DNA from: Rhodopseudomonas palustris HaA2
Lineage (GTDB): Bacteria; Pseudomonadota; Alphaproteobacteria; Rhizobiales; Xanthobacteraceae
DNA: 64,000 bases
Reading direction: 5' to 3'
Assembly: GCF_000013365.1 (NCBI RefSeq)
Contig: NC_007778.1
Span: 2,418,001-2,482,000, forward strand
Within the stretch, counting starts at the first letter, position 1, and each line of letters begins with the position of its first letter. The position numbers were made by a program, and so were the translations under genes. Under the pieces are notes generated by a model. That model worked only from the letters and a program-made list of their open reading frames with translations. It ran no database searches and was not told the DNA's origin. Below are positions 17,416-25,984 of this stretch, piece by piece.

Positions 17416-17464
17416 GGTGACCAAGTACTGAGGTGGCCAAGTACTGAGGTCGCCAAATACTGAG
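17401..17464. repeat. 16-bp tandem repeat (4 copies) spanning the stop codon
   Basis: Four head-to-tail units of consensus GTSRCCAAGTACTGAG at 17401-17416, 17417-17432, 17433-17448 and 17449-17464. The first contains the Omp gene's last codons (Val-Ala-Lys-Tyr) and TGA stop. Each later copy repeats the stop. Two looser CATCGACTGAG copies follow at about 17471-17504. Confidence 0.93.
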
Positions 17465-17524
17465 CCAAGCCGTCATCGACTGAGCAGGTCGGTCATCGAC
17501 TGAGATTCAGCCGTTCTGTTGCAG

Positions 17525-17556
17525 AAAAGCCCCGGCAATCCGTCCGGGGCTTTTTT
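17525..17556 (+). terminator. Rho-independent terminator of the Omp25-like gene
   Basis: Stem AAAAGCCCCGG / CCGGGGCTTTT with an 8-base loop followed by a run of T (17551-17556). A strong canonical intrinsic terminator. Because A-runs and T-runs lie on both sides it could work in both directions. Confidence 0.93.
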
Positions 17557-17632
17557 GCGTTTGGTGCCTCTGAGTACAGGCGGTCTCGACATGGGCCTCG
17601 CAGAGCGAGACGACGCAGCCATTCTCGCCCCC

Positions 17633-17669
17633 AAAAAAGTTGCGGCCAGCCTTGGGGGAGGCTGGCCGC
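17633..17669 (-). terminator. Rho-independent terminator of the BTLCP gene
   Basis: Read leftwards, stem GCGGCCAGCC / GGCTGGCCGC (17660-17669 and 17642-17651) is followed by a T-run complementary to A17633-17638. It lies about 90 bp past the stop of the transglutaminase-like gene. Confidence 0.88.
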
Positions 17670-17756
17670 GCACGATCCGATCTGGGACGGGGAGGGGTGG
17701 GGATTTGACCGGATCGTGTGTCCCTGTGTTGGTGTTGCCTTGTTGCTGTCGGCGCC

Positions 17757-18377
17757 TCAGCGTTGCGAACTGGCGGTGGCGACGGCCGGGCGGGAATCGC
17801 CGAGTGCGACCCATTCATTGGCGTCGGTCTGCGACTGCCGCTTGACGAAGCGGTAGCCGGTCTCGGTCCAGGCGACGACCTCCTCGTTCTGGTTGTCGAG
17901 GACGAACTCGCCCTTGTCGGTCTTCACCGTCAGCACCGCGTGGCCTTCGTTCTTCTTGTCGCGGACCACGGTGATCAGCAGTGCCTCGCGCGGCCAGCCG
18001 GCGGCGATCAGCATCTTGCGCTTCAGCAGCACGTAGTCCTCGCAATCGCCGTAGCCGTCACTGGGCAGCGACCATTTCTCGATCACGCCCCAATGGTCCA
18101 TGTCGGTCAGCGGCTTGATGGTGTCGTTGACCCAGCTGTTGACCTTGAGCAGATCCCGCCACGCGGTCTGCGTCAGGACGATGTCGCGCGCCTGGCTGCG
18201 TCCGCTGCGGCAGTCGCCGGGATTGTCGGCGCAGAATTCGATCCAGCCGATCGGTGCGCGCGTCGTATCGCCGATGCTGGCGTAGCGAACCTTGTCTCCC
18301 GCTTGTGCCGCTGCCGTCATGGTGACGACCGCCGCGGCAATGATCAGTCCCGTCCGCAATCCCCTGCTAACAAACAT
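17757..18377 (-). CDS. Bacterial transglutaminase-like cysteine peptidase (BTLCP)
   Basis: A 206-aa exported papain-fold peptidase of the BTLCP family (LapG relatives). A signal peptide ends near AAQAG. The catalytic triad is visible: Cys in GYGDCEDYVLLK, His in NEGHAVLTV and Asp in VLDNQNEE. LapG-type members cut surface adhesins under control of a c-di-GMP receptor; no LapD or adhesin gene is adjacent here, so that role is by family only. ATG at 18375-18377. Preceded by an AT-rich control region. Confidence 0.92.
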   Translation of the reverse strand: MFVSRGLRTGLIIAAAVVTMTAAAQAGDKVRYASIGDTTRAPIGWIEFCADNPGDCRSGRSQARDIVLTQTAWRDLLKVNSWVNDTIKPLTDMDHWGVIEKWSLPSDGYGDCEDYVLLKRKMLIAAGWPREALLITVVRDKKNEGHAVLTVKTDKGEFVLDNQNEEVVAWTETGYRFVKRQSQTDANEWVALGDSRPAVATASSQR

Positions 18378-18469
18378 TGTGGCCCCCGTTTTCTTGTTGG
18401 GACCATCTTTTCCACAAACGATTTGCGGGGCCGCTAAATCAACTAAGTAAAGTCGAGGCGAATACTAAT

Positions 18470-18560
18470 CAAACTGAGGGCGTATTCGATTTATACTTGA
18501 ATCGAATTTGTATAAAATTCGACACGACTGCAATTGATTCAAATTTGAACGATTAAGCCG
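18470..18560. promoter_or_regulatory. AT-rich control region with nested inverted repeats
   Basis: A markedly AT-rich island 90-180 bp upstream of the BTLCP start. ATTCGAT (18484-18490) and ATCGAAT (18501-18507) form an inverted repeat. TATAC (18492-18496) and GTATA (18510-18514) form a second, overlapping one. This probably holds the promoter and an operator of the leftward BTLCP gene; the regulator is unknown. Confidence 0.5.
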
Positions 18561-18708
18561 GAAGTCGCCGCGGCGCCGGGGTTTTCGCGATCGGCATGGC
18601 GGCGGATTAACCATCGCGGCGCGCCGGCGTGCGCAGGCGTACGGCGGCGAAAGCCGCGTTGGGAGGCGGTGGCGGGCGATCAGGGGGCGGCCGGAGCGCC
18701 GCGGGCGT

Positions 18709-19359
18709 TCACTGCGTAGTAACGCTGTCTTCGAGCGTGTCTTCGTTCTGCTCGTGGACGAACTCCAGCGCGAAGCCGTCGTCGAGGTGGCGGACGACGC
18801 GGGCCGCGACCCGGCCGAGCAGCACCTGCGTGTCGGTCGGCGGCCGCTGCTCGGCGGCGATCGCAGCTCCCGAGCGCGACATGTCGATGATCCGGCAGGT
18901 CATGCGGCTGCCGTCTTCGAGCGTGAGCACGGAGATCGGGTTGCGCGGCACGATGCGGTCGTGGCGGCGGTCCTCCGGCAGATTGAGGATGTCGCGATTG
19001 GCGAGCCAGGTGAGCTGCGCCGCGAGCTTGTCGCGCTTGCGCGGCGTGGCGCCGACGGTCATCGCGAAGCCGTTGTCGATGATTCGCGTGATCTTGCCCT
19101 CGACGCGGCCGATATGGTCGAGATAGGCGATGACGCGATCGCCGACATTGCCGATGCCGGGCGCCAGCATCGCCAGCCCTCCCGGCGACATGTTGATCAC
19201 CTGACAGGGGAACTCACGGCGGTCCGGCAACATGTAGCGGCCCAGCAGGTGGATTTTGACGCGCTGGAATCGACGCCGCTCGGCGGTTGCCGGCTGTATG
19301 GTTTGCTTTTGCAACAACACGGGAGTCCGCTGTCCGGCCGGAAACGAAATATTCCGCAA
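18709..19359 (-). CDS. Tandem PilZ-domain protein (putative c-di-GMP receptor)
   Basis: A 216-aa protein with two PilZ-like domains. The first has RRRFQR followed about 30 residues on by NMSPGG, matching the RxxxR ... (D/N)xSxxG c-di-GMP-binding pattern. The second has RHDRIVPR and DMSRSG. Both could bind c-di-GMP. There are no output or membrane domains. The start at 19357-19359 is TTG and uncertain; a GTG at 19318-19320 would remove 13 residues without touching the PilZ core. It lies 28 bp beyond the stop side of a hybrid kinase on the opposite end, both leftward. Confidence 0.88.
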   Translation of the reverse strand: MRNISFPAGQRTPVLLQKQTIQPATAERRRFQRVKIHLLGRYMLPDRREFPCQVINMSPGGLAMLAPGIGNVGDRVIAYLDHIGRVEGKITRIIDNGFAMTVGATPRKRDKLAAQLTWLANRDILNLPEDRRHDRIVPRNPISVLTLEDGSRMTCRIIDMSRSGAAIAAEQRPPTDTQVLLGRVAARVVRHLDDGFALEFVHEQNEDTLEDSVTTQ

Positions 19360-19387
19360 CCGTAGGATGCTCAGGGTTAACGACCCG

Positions 19388-21286
19388 TTAGCATTCGCGG
19401 CAGATGGCAGCCGGCGGCGAGGATTCGACCACCTCGCGCAGCTTTCGCGCGAGGTCCGCCTTGCGGTACGGCTTGGTCAGGATCGCCAGATGCTCGCGGC
19501 CGTGGCTCCGCCCGGCGATCGTCTCGAGCGCGTAGCCGGAGGTCAGCAGCACCCTCAGATCCGGCCGTCGGCGCGACGCGGTCTCGGCGAGCTCCCAGCC
19601 GCTGATGCCGCCGGGCATCACGACATCGGTGAACAGGATGTCGAAATGGGTGTCGTCGTCGAGCGTCTGCAGCGCGCCTGCGCCGTCGGATGCGGCGATC
19701 ACGCCGTAGCCCAGGCTGCGCAGGCACATCACCGCGTAGGACCGGACGAACGGATCGTCCTCGACGATCAGCACGACTTCGCCGCGCGACGCGAGGCGCT
19801 CCACGGAGTCCGGCCGCTCCGGGCCGGTCGGCCGGCCGGCGGCGACCGCGGGGAGATACAGTCGCACCGTGGTGCCGAGCCCGGGCTCGCTGTAGAGCGA
19901 GACGTGGCCGTTCGACTGCTTGACGAAACCGTACACCATGCTGAGTCCGAGGCCGGAGCCCTTGCCGACCTCCTTGGTCGTGTAGAACGGCTCGAACACG
20001 CGATCGAGCACCTCCTTCGACATTCCCGAGCCGTTGTCGGTGATCGCGATCAGCACGTAGTCGCCGGGACGGACGTCCTGGTTGAGCGATTGATACGAGG
20101 CGTCGAGCGTGACGTTGGCGGTGGTGATGCTGAGCCGGCCGCCGCCGAGCATCGCGTCCTGCGCGTTCAGCGACAGGTTGAGGATCGCGGATTCGAGCTG
20201 CGCGGGATCGGCGAAGGCGGCGCAGAGCTCGGCCCCGAACGCGATGTCGATGACGATGTCTTCGCGCAGCGTCCGGCGCAGCAGATCGTGCATCGACGAG
20301 ACCAGCTCGTTGCAGTCGACCGCGACCGGCTTCAGCGTCTGCCGGCGGCTGAACGCGAGCAGGCGCTGCGTCAGTTCGGCGCCGCGCTGGCCGGCGCGGC
20401 TGATCTCGCAGGCCAGCCCGCGCAGATCCTGCCGCGCCTTGAGCTGGTCGGCGAGAAATTCGGCGTTGCCGACGATCACGGTCAGCAGGTTGTTGAAGTC
20501 GTGCGCGATGCCGCCGGAGAGCTGGCCGACGATCTCCATCTTCTGCGCCTGCGCCAGTCGTTCTTCGGTGTGCTTGCGGTCGGTGAGGTCTTGGATCGCG
20601 ACCACGAACACCGGCTCGCCGTCCTGCACGGTCGTGCCGGCAGACAGCTCCATCGGAAACGTCCCGCCGTCGCGGCGCAGCCCGGTCATGCCGCGGACGG
20701 TGCCGATCCGGCCGTGCTCGTCGGCCTGGTTGCCGCGGCGAAGGAGCGATTGGATCGCGTCGGCGTTCGCCGCCGGGGCCAGCATCGAGATGTGCCGGTC
20801 GATCACCTCGTCGGCCTGGTAGCCGAACAGCCTGCGGCAGGCGAGGTTGAAGGTCTTGATCCGGCCGAGCCGGTCGGTGAGGATCACGCCGTTGTCCACG
20901 GTCTGGATCAGCGTCGCGACGCGCGCGTCGGCCTCGCGGATCGCGCGTTCGGCGCGACTCTGCTCGGTGATGTCGCGTTCACGCACCGTCGCAACGATCG
21001 ACGCGGCATCGGCGGCCGAGGCGGCCGTGGCCAGCGTGACGGTCAACGTGGTGCCGTCCCGGCGCCGGGCCTGCACCTGCGACCGGAGTGCCGGCTGCTG
21101 CCGCCAGTCCGGAATCAGCGTGGCGACGTCTTCGCCGAGCGCCTCGCGGGCCGACCAGCCGAACAGCCCCTCGCAAGCGGGGTTGAACAGCGCGATGCGC
21201 TGATGGCGATCGACCAGGAAGATGCCGTCGGGGGCCGCATGAACCAGCGCCCTGAGGAGTGAAGCACTGGCATTGTCGAAGCTCAT
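19388..21286 (-). CDS. PAS-PAS hybrid sensor histidine kinase/response regulator
   Basis: A 632-aa soluble hybrid kinase. It opens with two PAS domains (starting ALVHAAPDGIFLVDR and LIQTVDNGVILTDR). The HisKA H-box is GGIAHDFNNLL. The HATPase domain shows N-box NLSLNAQDAM, DNGSGM and GKGSGLGLSM. The C-terminal receiver has acidic pocket VEDD and phospho-acceptor Asp in FTDVVMPGG. There are no transmembrane segments, so it senses a cytoplasmic cue. The ATG at 21284-21286 is used; the open frame upstream is the repeat-rich leader. The cognate output is unknown; the PilZ gene lies just downstream on the same strand. Confidence 0.93.
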   Translation of the reverse strand: MSFDNASASLLRALVHAAPDGIFLVDRHQRIALFNPACEGLFGWSAREALGEDVATLIPDWRQQPALRSQVQARRRDGTTLTVTLATAASAADAASIVATVRERDITEQSRAERAIREADARVATLIQTVDNGVILTDRLGRIKTFNLACRRLFGYQADEVIDRHISMLAPAANADAIQSLLRRGNQADEHGRIGTVRGMTGLRRDGGTFPMELSAGTTVQDGEPVFVVAIQDLTDRKHTEERLAQAQKMEIVGQLSGGIAHDFNNLLTVIVGNAEFLADQLKARQDLRGLACEISRAGQRGAELTQRLLAFSRRQTLKPVAVDCNELVSSMHDLLRRTLREDIVIDIAFGAELCAAFADPAQLESAILNLSLNAQDAMLGGGRLSITTANVTLDASYQSLNQDVRPGDYVLIAITDNGSGMSKEVLDRVFEPFYTTKEVGKGSGLGLSMVYGFVKQSNGHVSLYSEPGLGTTVRLYLPAVAAGRPTGPERPDSVERLASRGEVVLIVEDDPFVRSYAVMCLRSLGYGVIAASDGAGALQTLDDDTHFDILFTDVVMPGGISGWELAETASRRRPDLRVLLTSGYALETIAGRSHGREHLAILTKPYRKADLARKLREVVESSPPAAICREC

Positions 21287-21356
21287 CGTTTCGTCATCGC
21301 GTCTGTGCGGGTGGACTTCGCGTGTCTCGCGACATTGCGTGCTTGTCGGCGTCATG

Positions 21357-21406
21357 TGCGTATCGCGTCGTGTGTGTCGCGTCGTGTGTATGTCGCGTCG
21401 TTGTGG
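21357..21406. repeat. Degenerate 16-bp tandem repeat in a kinase leader
   Basis: Three adjacent units of roughly GTCGCGTCGTGTGTAT, about 70-120 bp upstream of the hybrid kinase start. More distant copies of GTGCGT/CGCGTGT-like words lie at 21300-21356. It could affect the kinase mRNA leader. Confidence 0.7.
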
Positions 21407-22196
21407 TGGCGCTTCGTTCAAATCGATAAAAAAATACAGCGTCGCCTGCGTGTCGACGCGGAGGGTCGGAAATATCGACCAGCAATCACGGCCGCCGCTG
21501 CGTGCACGAATCTGGTCTCGGTACAGACTTCGTCACTTGTCGAGACATGTCTGCCACAATTGCGGAATAAGCAAGCTGCTATCCCCGATTGTTATCAGAA
21601 CGGCGAATATCAGCATCGTCACGAGAGCAAGTTGATACTTGCGAGCATTGCGGATCAGACGGCGAGGATGCGTGAGGCGCGTCGGTTTGACGCTGATCGG
21701 TTCCCGCTCGTCGGAACGGTGGCCCGGCTTCGGTGATCCACGCGCAGCGGGTTGTTTGCGTTGCAGCAACGGGACCACCGGCGCGGCCGACAACCTGGCA
21801 CAACGGAACCAATCGGCGCCTGCATGTCCTGGTCGAGACCCCGGATCATCCGCTGCTGCGCCGAGGCGTGGGCAGCGACAAACTGCCGCTGACACAGGAC
21901 GGCTCGCGTCAATGTGCGGCGTGCGGCGCGGGAAACGTGGCGCCGACCGCCATCGCCGGTGCCGGGCAGGGTTGCCCGGCCCCCGCCAGGACTGTTACAA
22001 ATCTCTGATATCGAAAGACTAATCGATTGCGCGACGGCGGCGTCGCGGACCGCGGACAGCTGTGCTGGCCGCGCCCGGCCCTCGGTTCCGAAGGGCGCGA
22101 TGCCGCGTCGCCGGTTCGGATTTTTTTTCGACTTGAGCCAGATCAACGCTGCCATTGGCTCGTTCGATATTGCACACTCGAATTAGGAGAGTCCTC
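21407..22196. other. Long region without a confident gene
   Basis: About 790 bp. A leftward frame ending at 21533 has a credible hydrophobic C-terminus (QLALVTMLIFAVLITIGD), which could be a small membrane protein whose start is unclear. Rightward frames lack protein character. A T-run at 22117-22125 and a CG-rich segment at 22020-22110 give no clear terminator. The promoter of the small gene at 22197 is probably close to its 3' end. Confidence 0.4.
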
Positions 22197-22418
22197 ATGG
22201 CACACAGCGACGACAGCGGATCCTCGCGCGCCGACCTCGCCAAGCAGGTCGATGCCGAAGAAGAAATGCGCGTACTCACCGCTCTGATCGGCTGCATCAT
22301 GGTCGCCGAGGATGCCGGTGGTCGAGATGATGGCCGAACCTCGCTGCGGCATCTGACGCCGCCGATGGCGTCGCGCGGCCTCGGTTCTCCGGTCAAGCGC
22401 GCTCGCGCGGCATCGTGA
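22197..22418 (+). CDS. Small hypothetical protein
   Basis: A 73-aa acidic-then-basic protein with a central helix-like segment (EEMRVLTALIGCIMVAED). A good AGGAGAG ribosome-binding site lies 5 bp before the ATG at 22197, which supports it as a real gene. No function is recognised. It precedes a Crp-like regulator gene by about 150 bp. Confidence 0.65.
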   Translation: MAHSDDSGSSRADLAKQVDAEEEMRVLTALIGCIMVAEDAGGRDDGRTSLRHLTPPMASRGLGSPVKRARAAS

Positions 22419-22565
22419 GTAGTCGTACGAACTGGACTTTACCGCTCAACGGCTCGAAGAGTTGTCAGGCTTGCTCCCCCCGAACGGGACGGCGCGGAAC
22501 TTGGGAACTCATCGGCCGGACCGTGTGATCGAGCGCGGCGTCTCGGCCTTGCCGGGGCGGCTGTG

Positions 22566-23342
22566 ATGGTGACAAGTCTCCAATCACCGAACGATCTGCT
22601 GGCCGCGCTGCCGTCGGCGCAGTTCAATCTGCTGCGGCCGTATCTGCGCACGATGGTGCTGGATTTCGGTCAGGTGCTGATCGAGGCCGGCGCTCCGGTC
22701 AGGCAAGTGATCTTTCCTCACAGTGGCATCGTGTCGACGCTGGCCCGGCTGCAGCGCGGCGAGACCATCGAAGTCGGCGTGGTCGGGCGCGACGGCGTGG
22801 TCGGCGCAACCAGTGCGCTGTTCGGCGTGCCGTCGTCGTGCGCGGCGGTCGTGCGATTTTCCGGCGCGGCCTCGGCGATCGACGCCAGCCATTTTCGCGC
22901 CGTCGCCGAACTCAGCCCCGCATTGCGCGAGGCGTTGTTGCGCGATCAGTCGAGCCGCACGATCAAGGCCGAGCAGACCGCGGCCTGCAATGCCGCGCAC
23001 ACCGCGGAGGCGCGGTTGTGTCGGCGGCTGTTGCAGTCCCGCGAGATGGCCGGCAGCGACTGCATGCTGCTCAGTCAGGATCTGATGGCGCAGATGCTCG
23101 GCGTGAAGCGCAACACCATCTCGCTGATCGCGCATGGGCTGCAGCAGCAGGGTCTGATCCGTTACAGCCGCGGCCGGATGGCGATCCTCGATGTCGAGGG
23201 GTTGATCCGACGCTCGTGCGAATGCCGAAGCGCGGACCGGGTGCCGGTCGCGGTCCTGCCGCTCCGGAGCAGCGCGACGGTGGTGATGCAGCGGCCCGCA
23301 CCCGGGTCCGAATTCGGCCAGGCTCAGCGCAGCCCTTCATAG
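22566..23342 (+). CDS. Crp/Fnr family transcriptional regulator
   Basis: A 258-aa regulator. The N-terminal cyclic-nucleotide-binding-like beta-barrel shows IEVGVVGRDGVVGATSALFG. A long dimerisation helix precedes an HTH_Crp domain with recognition region LMAQMLGVKRNTISLIAHGL. No N-terminal Cys cluster is present, so it is not an FNR-type Fe-S sensor. The tail after the HTH is long (about 40 residues) and includes Cys-x-Cys. Start ATG 22566 (GTG 22563 possible). The 3' end overlaps the convergent PAS gene by 19 bp. Confidence 0.9.
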   Translation: MVTSLQSPNDLLAALPSAQFNLLRPYLRTMVLDFGQVLIEAGAPVRQVIFPHSGIVSTLARLQRGETIEVGVVGRDGVVGATSALFGVPSSCAAVVRFSGAASAIDASHFRAVAELSPALREALLRDQSSRTIKAEQTAACNAAHTAEARLCRRLLQSREMAGSDCMLLSQDLMAQMLGVKRNTISLIAHGLQQQGLIRYSRGRMAILDVEGLIRRSCECRSADRVPVAVLPLRSSATVVMQRPAPGSEFGQAQRSPS

Positions 23343-23884
23343 ACGATCAGCCCGCGCGCCACTTCCCATTTGCGCAGCACCCGCGGCCGCAGCCGGCGGG
23401 ACTGCCGGCCGAGCGTGCGCCAGGTGGTCAACCGCAGCGCGCCGAGTTCGCCGGCGCTCCGGGGTCCGAGCGGCGCCAGCAGCCCGGTCATGGTCAGCGG
23501 CGTGTGCAGCCGGGGCGCGAACGGCAGCAGCAGCAATTCGAGATGGGCGACCGCGCCGGTGGGCGACGACGACGTCACGCCGGCGACCAGCGCCAGCGAC
23601 TCGTCGGCGACGACCCCGAGAATGTCCTCGCAGTCGCGACGGCTGTCGACGCCGAACAGGCCGGGCAGGCTTTCGCCTTTGAGATCGCGGCCGAGCAGGG
23701 CGTTGAGCCGGGTTCCGGCGACGCGGAACGGGTAGCCGGCCGCGGCATCGCTGGACAGCACGAAGATGTCGCCGAGCAACTGGCGGACGGCGCCGGGCTC
23801 GACATCGCTGCGATCGGGCGCCGGCGCGTCGCCGCGCTGGCTGTCCCAATATGCAAAGAATGCGCGGCTCGACGGATGCTTCAT
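23324..23884 (-). CDS. PAS-domain protein of unknown function
   Basis: A 186-aa protein built on a single PAS-type domain (PAS_5-like): AFFAYWDSQRGD, DIFVLSSDAAAGYPFRVAGTRLNALLGRDLKG. A basic C-terminal helix follows. This family is common and duplicated in Rhizobiales. No output domain is present. ATG at 23882-23884; convergent overlap of 19 bp with the Crp-like gene. Confidence 0.85.
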   Translation of the reverse strand: MKHPSSRAFFAYWDSQRGDAPAPDRSDVEPGAVRQLLGDIFVLSSDAAAGYPFRVAGTRLNALLGRDLKGESLPGLFGVDSRRDCEDILGVVADESLALVAGVTSSSPTGAVAHLELLLLPFAPRLHTPLTMTGLLAPLGPRSAGELGALRLTTWRTLGRQSRRLRPRVLRKWEVARGLIVYEGLR

Positions 23885-24069
23885 GCCTGTCCCTGACCCG
23901 CGCCGGGCGCGTCCCGGGACAGGTCTGTCCCGGTGCCGCGCGTCGCGGGCCCCTGAATTGTTGTGCAGGAGGGGCAGTGCAGCGTCCATGCCGGAAGCCG
24001 GCGGCGCCGCCGTTAACCCCCGCTTTGTCGCGTTAAGGTTAAATTAACTATGCGGTTGTGGTCGGCGGC

Positions 24070-24225
24070 GGCCGGGCTAGAGTGGGAACGTTCTTGGCGC
24101 GCGGGTGTTCTCCAGGCATCCGGGCGATGAGTTACGGGGTGGCTGCCAAAACAGACCGGTCGTCGCGGGGATCACCGCCGACAGCACCGGCAGGATCGAA
24201 GGGAGGGCTTCTCGGGCCCTCCCTT
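24070..24225 (+). ncRNA. Candidate leader or small RNA ending in an intrinsic terminator
   Basis: About 150 nt without a credible gene, ending in a strong terminator and lying about 160 bp upstream of the rhomboid gene. That layout fits either a free small RNA or a leader attenuator. No known riboswitch was recognised. A TAGAGT sequence at 24079-24084 could be a -10 element. Confidence 0.3.
24199..24225 (+). terminator. Rho-independent terminator
   Basis: Stem AAGGGAGGGC (24199-24208) / GCCCTCCCTT (24216-24225) with a 7-base loop and a T-run to 24229. It ends a transcript starting upstream, between the PAS gene and the rhomboid gene. Confidence 0.85.
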
Positions 24226-24237
24226 TTTTCGTGGCGC

Positions 24238-24320
24238 TGGCTGCAAGTCCTGGCTGCCGAGTTCTGGCTGCAAGTCCCGGCTCACAAGTCCCGGCTGACA
24301 GGTCCTGGCTGACAGATCCC
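24238..24320. repeat. Degenerate 13-14-bp tandem repeat (6 copies)
   Basis: Six adjacent units of the form GGCTGMCAAGTCCY, running from just after the terminator to about 65 bp before the rhomboid ATG. Units differ by one to four bases. Confidence 0.8.
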
Positions 24321-24385
24321 GCCGGCGAGGGCCGCCGGACGGCGGCGCGGCGACGCCCGGCTTGCACCGTCTGGCCAAGCCGCTT

Positions 24386-25225
24386 ATGGGATCGCATCGC
24401 CTCCGGGCCGCGCCGCGGCCGGGCGCTCGTAGCAGGTCGTTCACGTTGGATTCGTCGCCCGAAACGCAGCCGCTGCCGCCGTCGCCGCCGGAGCCGCCGC
24501 GCGAACCGATCCTCAACCTGCCGCGCGCGCTGACCGCCTATGTGGCGCTGCTGGCGGTGATCCATCTGCGCGTGCTGCTGCCGCCGGACATCGACTACTG
24601 GACCATCGAGATGTTCGGCTTCATCCCGAAGCGCTACGACGCCACGCTGCTGTCGGCGCCGTTTCCGGGCGGCACCGGCGCCAAGATCTGGACCTTCGTC
24701 ACCTATTCGCTGCTCCACGCCAATCTCAGCCACATCTTCTTCAACGTGCTGTGGCTGCTGCCGTTCGGCAGCGCGCTGGCGCGGCGGTTCGGCGCGGCGC
24801 GGTTCTTCCTGTTCATGGCGGTCACCGCGATCGGTGGCGCGCTGGCGCATCTTCTCACTCACGCCCACGAGATCGCGCCGATGATCGGCGCCTCGGCTTC
24901 GGTGTCGGGCGCGATGGCCGCGGCGATCCGCTTCGCCTTCGCCCGCGGCAGCTTCCTGTCGTTCCGCAGCGGCGACGCCGACGCCGCGGCGCGGGTGCCG
25001 GCGCAGCCGCTGCTGCGGGCGCTGCGCGATCCGCGGGTGATCGCCTTCCTGGCGATCTGGTTCGGCATCAACATCATCTTCGGCGTCGGCTCGATCGCGG
25101 TCGGCAACGAAGGCGCCAGCGTCGCCTGGCAGGCGCATATCGGCGGCTTCTTCGCCGGCCTGCTGCTGTTCTCGCTGTTCGACCCGGTGCCGCGCCGCGC
25201 GCCGGCGGTGATCGATCCGAACTAA
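24386..25225 (+). CDS. Rhomboid family intramembrane serine protease
   Basis: A roughly 279-aa polytopic membrane protein. The catalytic Ser lies in GASASVSG and the catalytic His in AWQAHIGGF. The conserved helix-2 segment HANLSHIFFNVLWL supplies the His-x4-Asn element. The N-terminal 50 residues are Pro-rich and cytoplasmic. The start is uncertain among ATG 24386, TTG 24362 and TTG 24446. Substrates unknown. Preceded by an unusual terminator plus tandem-repeat leader. Confidence 0.93.
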   Translation: MGSHRLRAAPRPGARSRSFTLDSSPETQPLPPSPPEPPREPILNLPRALTAYVALLAVIHLRVLLPPDIDYWTIEMFGFIPKRYDATLLSAPFPGGTGAKIWTFVTYSLLHANLSHIFFNVLWLLPFGSALARRFGAARFFLFMAVTAIGGALAHLLTHAHEIAPMIGASASVSGAMAAAIRFAFARGSFLSFRSGDADAAARVPAQPLLRALRDPRVIAFLAIWFGINIIFGVGSIAVGNEGASVAWQAHIGGFFAGLLLFSLFDPVPRRAPAVIDPN

Positions 25226-25441
25226 TCGTCCATCCGCGACCCTCGACCGTTGCACTGCGGTCGCTTTGCTGCGCTGCAAGCAGCACGGCGCGGATTCGCC
25301 TCATTTGTTAGTTATGATTTGCAACTGGCTCGGGCCGGGCGCAACGTCGGCGATGCCGTCGTGATCGAACCACGCTGACTGCTGATCGAGTTACCAAACA
25401 GAGCCGCCTTCCAACAGAGGCGCGCCATTCGGGAGGCGACA

Positions 25442-25870
25442 ATGACAGTGCGAGCAATCCTGGAAGCCAAGGGCCGTTATATCTACAGCGTCGAGCCGGA
25501 CGAGCGATTGTCCGCCGCGATCAGGACGCTGGCCGAGCGGCGCGTCGGCGCAGTGCTGGTGATGCGTGGCGCCCGGCTCGACGGCATTCTGTCGGAGCGC
25601 GACATCGTCAAGGTGCTGGCCGATCGCGGCGCCGATGCGCTGGACGGTCCGGTGCACGCGGTGATGACCCGCGAGGTCGTGACCTGCGCGCAGGGCGACA
25701 CCGTCGGCGAAATCATGGAAGTGATGACGTCGCAGAAGTTCCGGCATCTGCCGGTGCTCGAGAACGAGCGCGTCGTCGGCCTGATCTCGATCGGCGACAT
25801 CGTGAAATGGCGGCTCAACGAATACGAGCACGAACAGCAGGCTCTGCACGATTACATCAAGAGCGCCTGA
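25442..25870 (+). CDS. CBS-domain protein
   Basis: A 142-aa protein consisting of a CBS pair. CBS1: YIYSVEPDERLSAAIRTLAE ... ILSERDIVKVLA. CBS2: VVTCAQGDTVGEIMEVMTSQ ... GLISIGDIVKWRL. Such stand-alone pairs bind adenosine nucleotides or NAD. ATG 25442 with a GGGAGG ribosome-binding site. Followed by an intergenic repeat array and an IS element. Confidence 0.93.
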   Translation: MTVRAILEAKGRYIYSVEPDERLSAAIRTLAERRVGAVLVMRGARLDGILSERDIVKVLADRGADALDGPVHAVMTREVVTCAQGDTVGEIMEVMTSQKFRHLPVLENERVVGLISIGDIVKWRLNEYEHEQQALHDYIKSA

Positions 25871-25880
25871 TTTTTTTCGC

Positions 25881-25970
25881 CCGTCATTCCGGGGCGCGCC
25901 TGCATCCCGGGGGGCGCCTGCAACGCTCCACGGTCATTCCGGGGCGCGCCGCAGGCGCGAACCCGGAATC
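25881..25970. repeat. Left remnant of the 171-174-bp repeat array, cut by the IS
   Basis: GTCATTCCGGGGCGCG... and GCGAACCCGGAATC blocks identical or nearly so to the units at 27171-27655. The sequence stops at GGAATC (25970), exactly where intact copies continue into CCGAGATTCAGG. Confidence 0.85.
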
Positions 25971-25984
25971 TACCGTGTCTCCTG

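Noticed and set aside
21533-21895. Possible small membrane protein on the minus strand
   Set aside because: The hydrophobic C-terminus is attractive, but no ribosome-binding site or credible start was found, and most of the frame looks non-coding.
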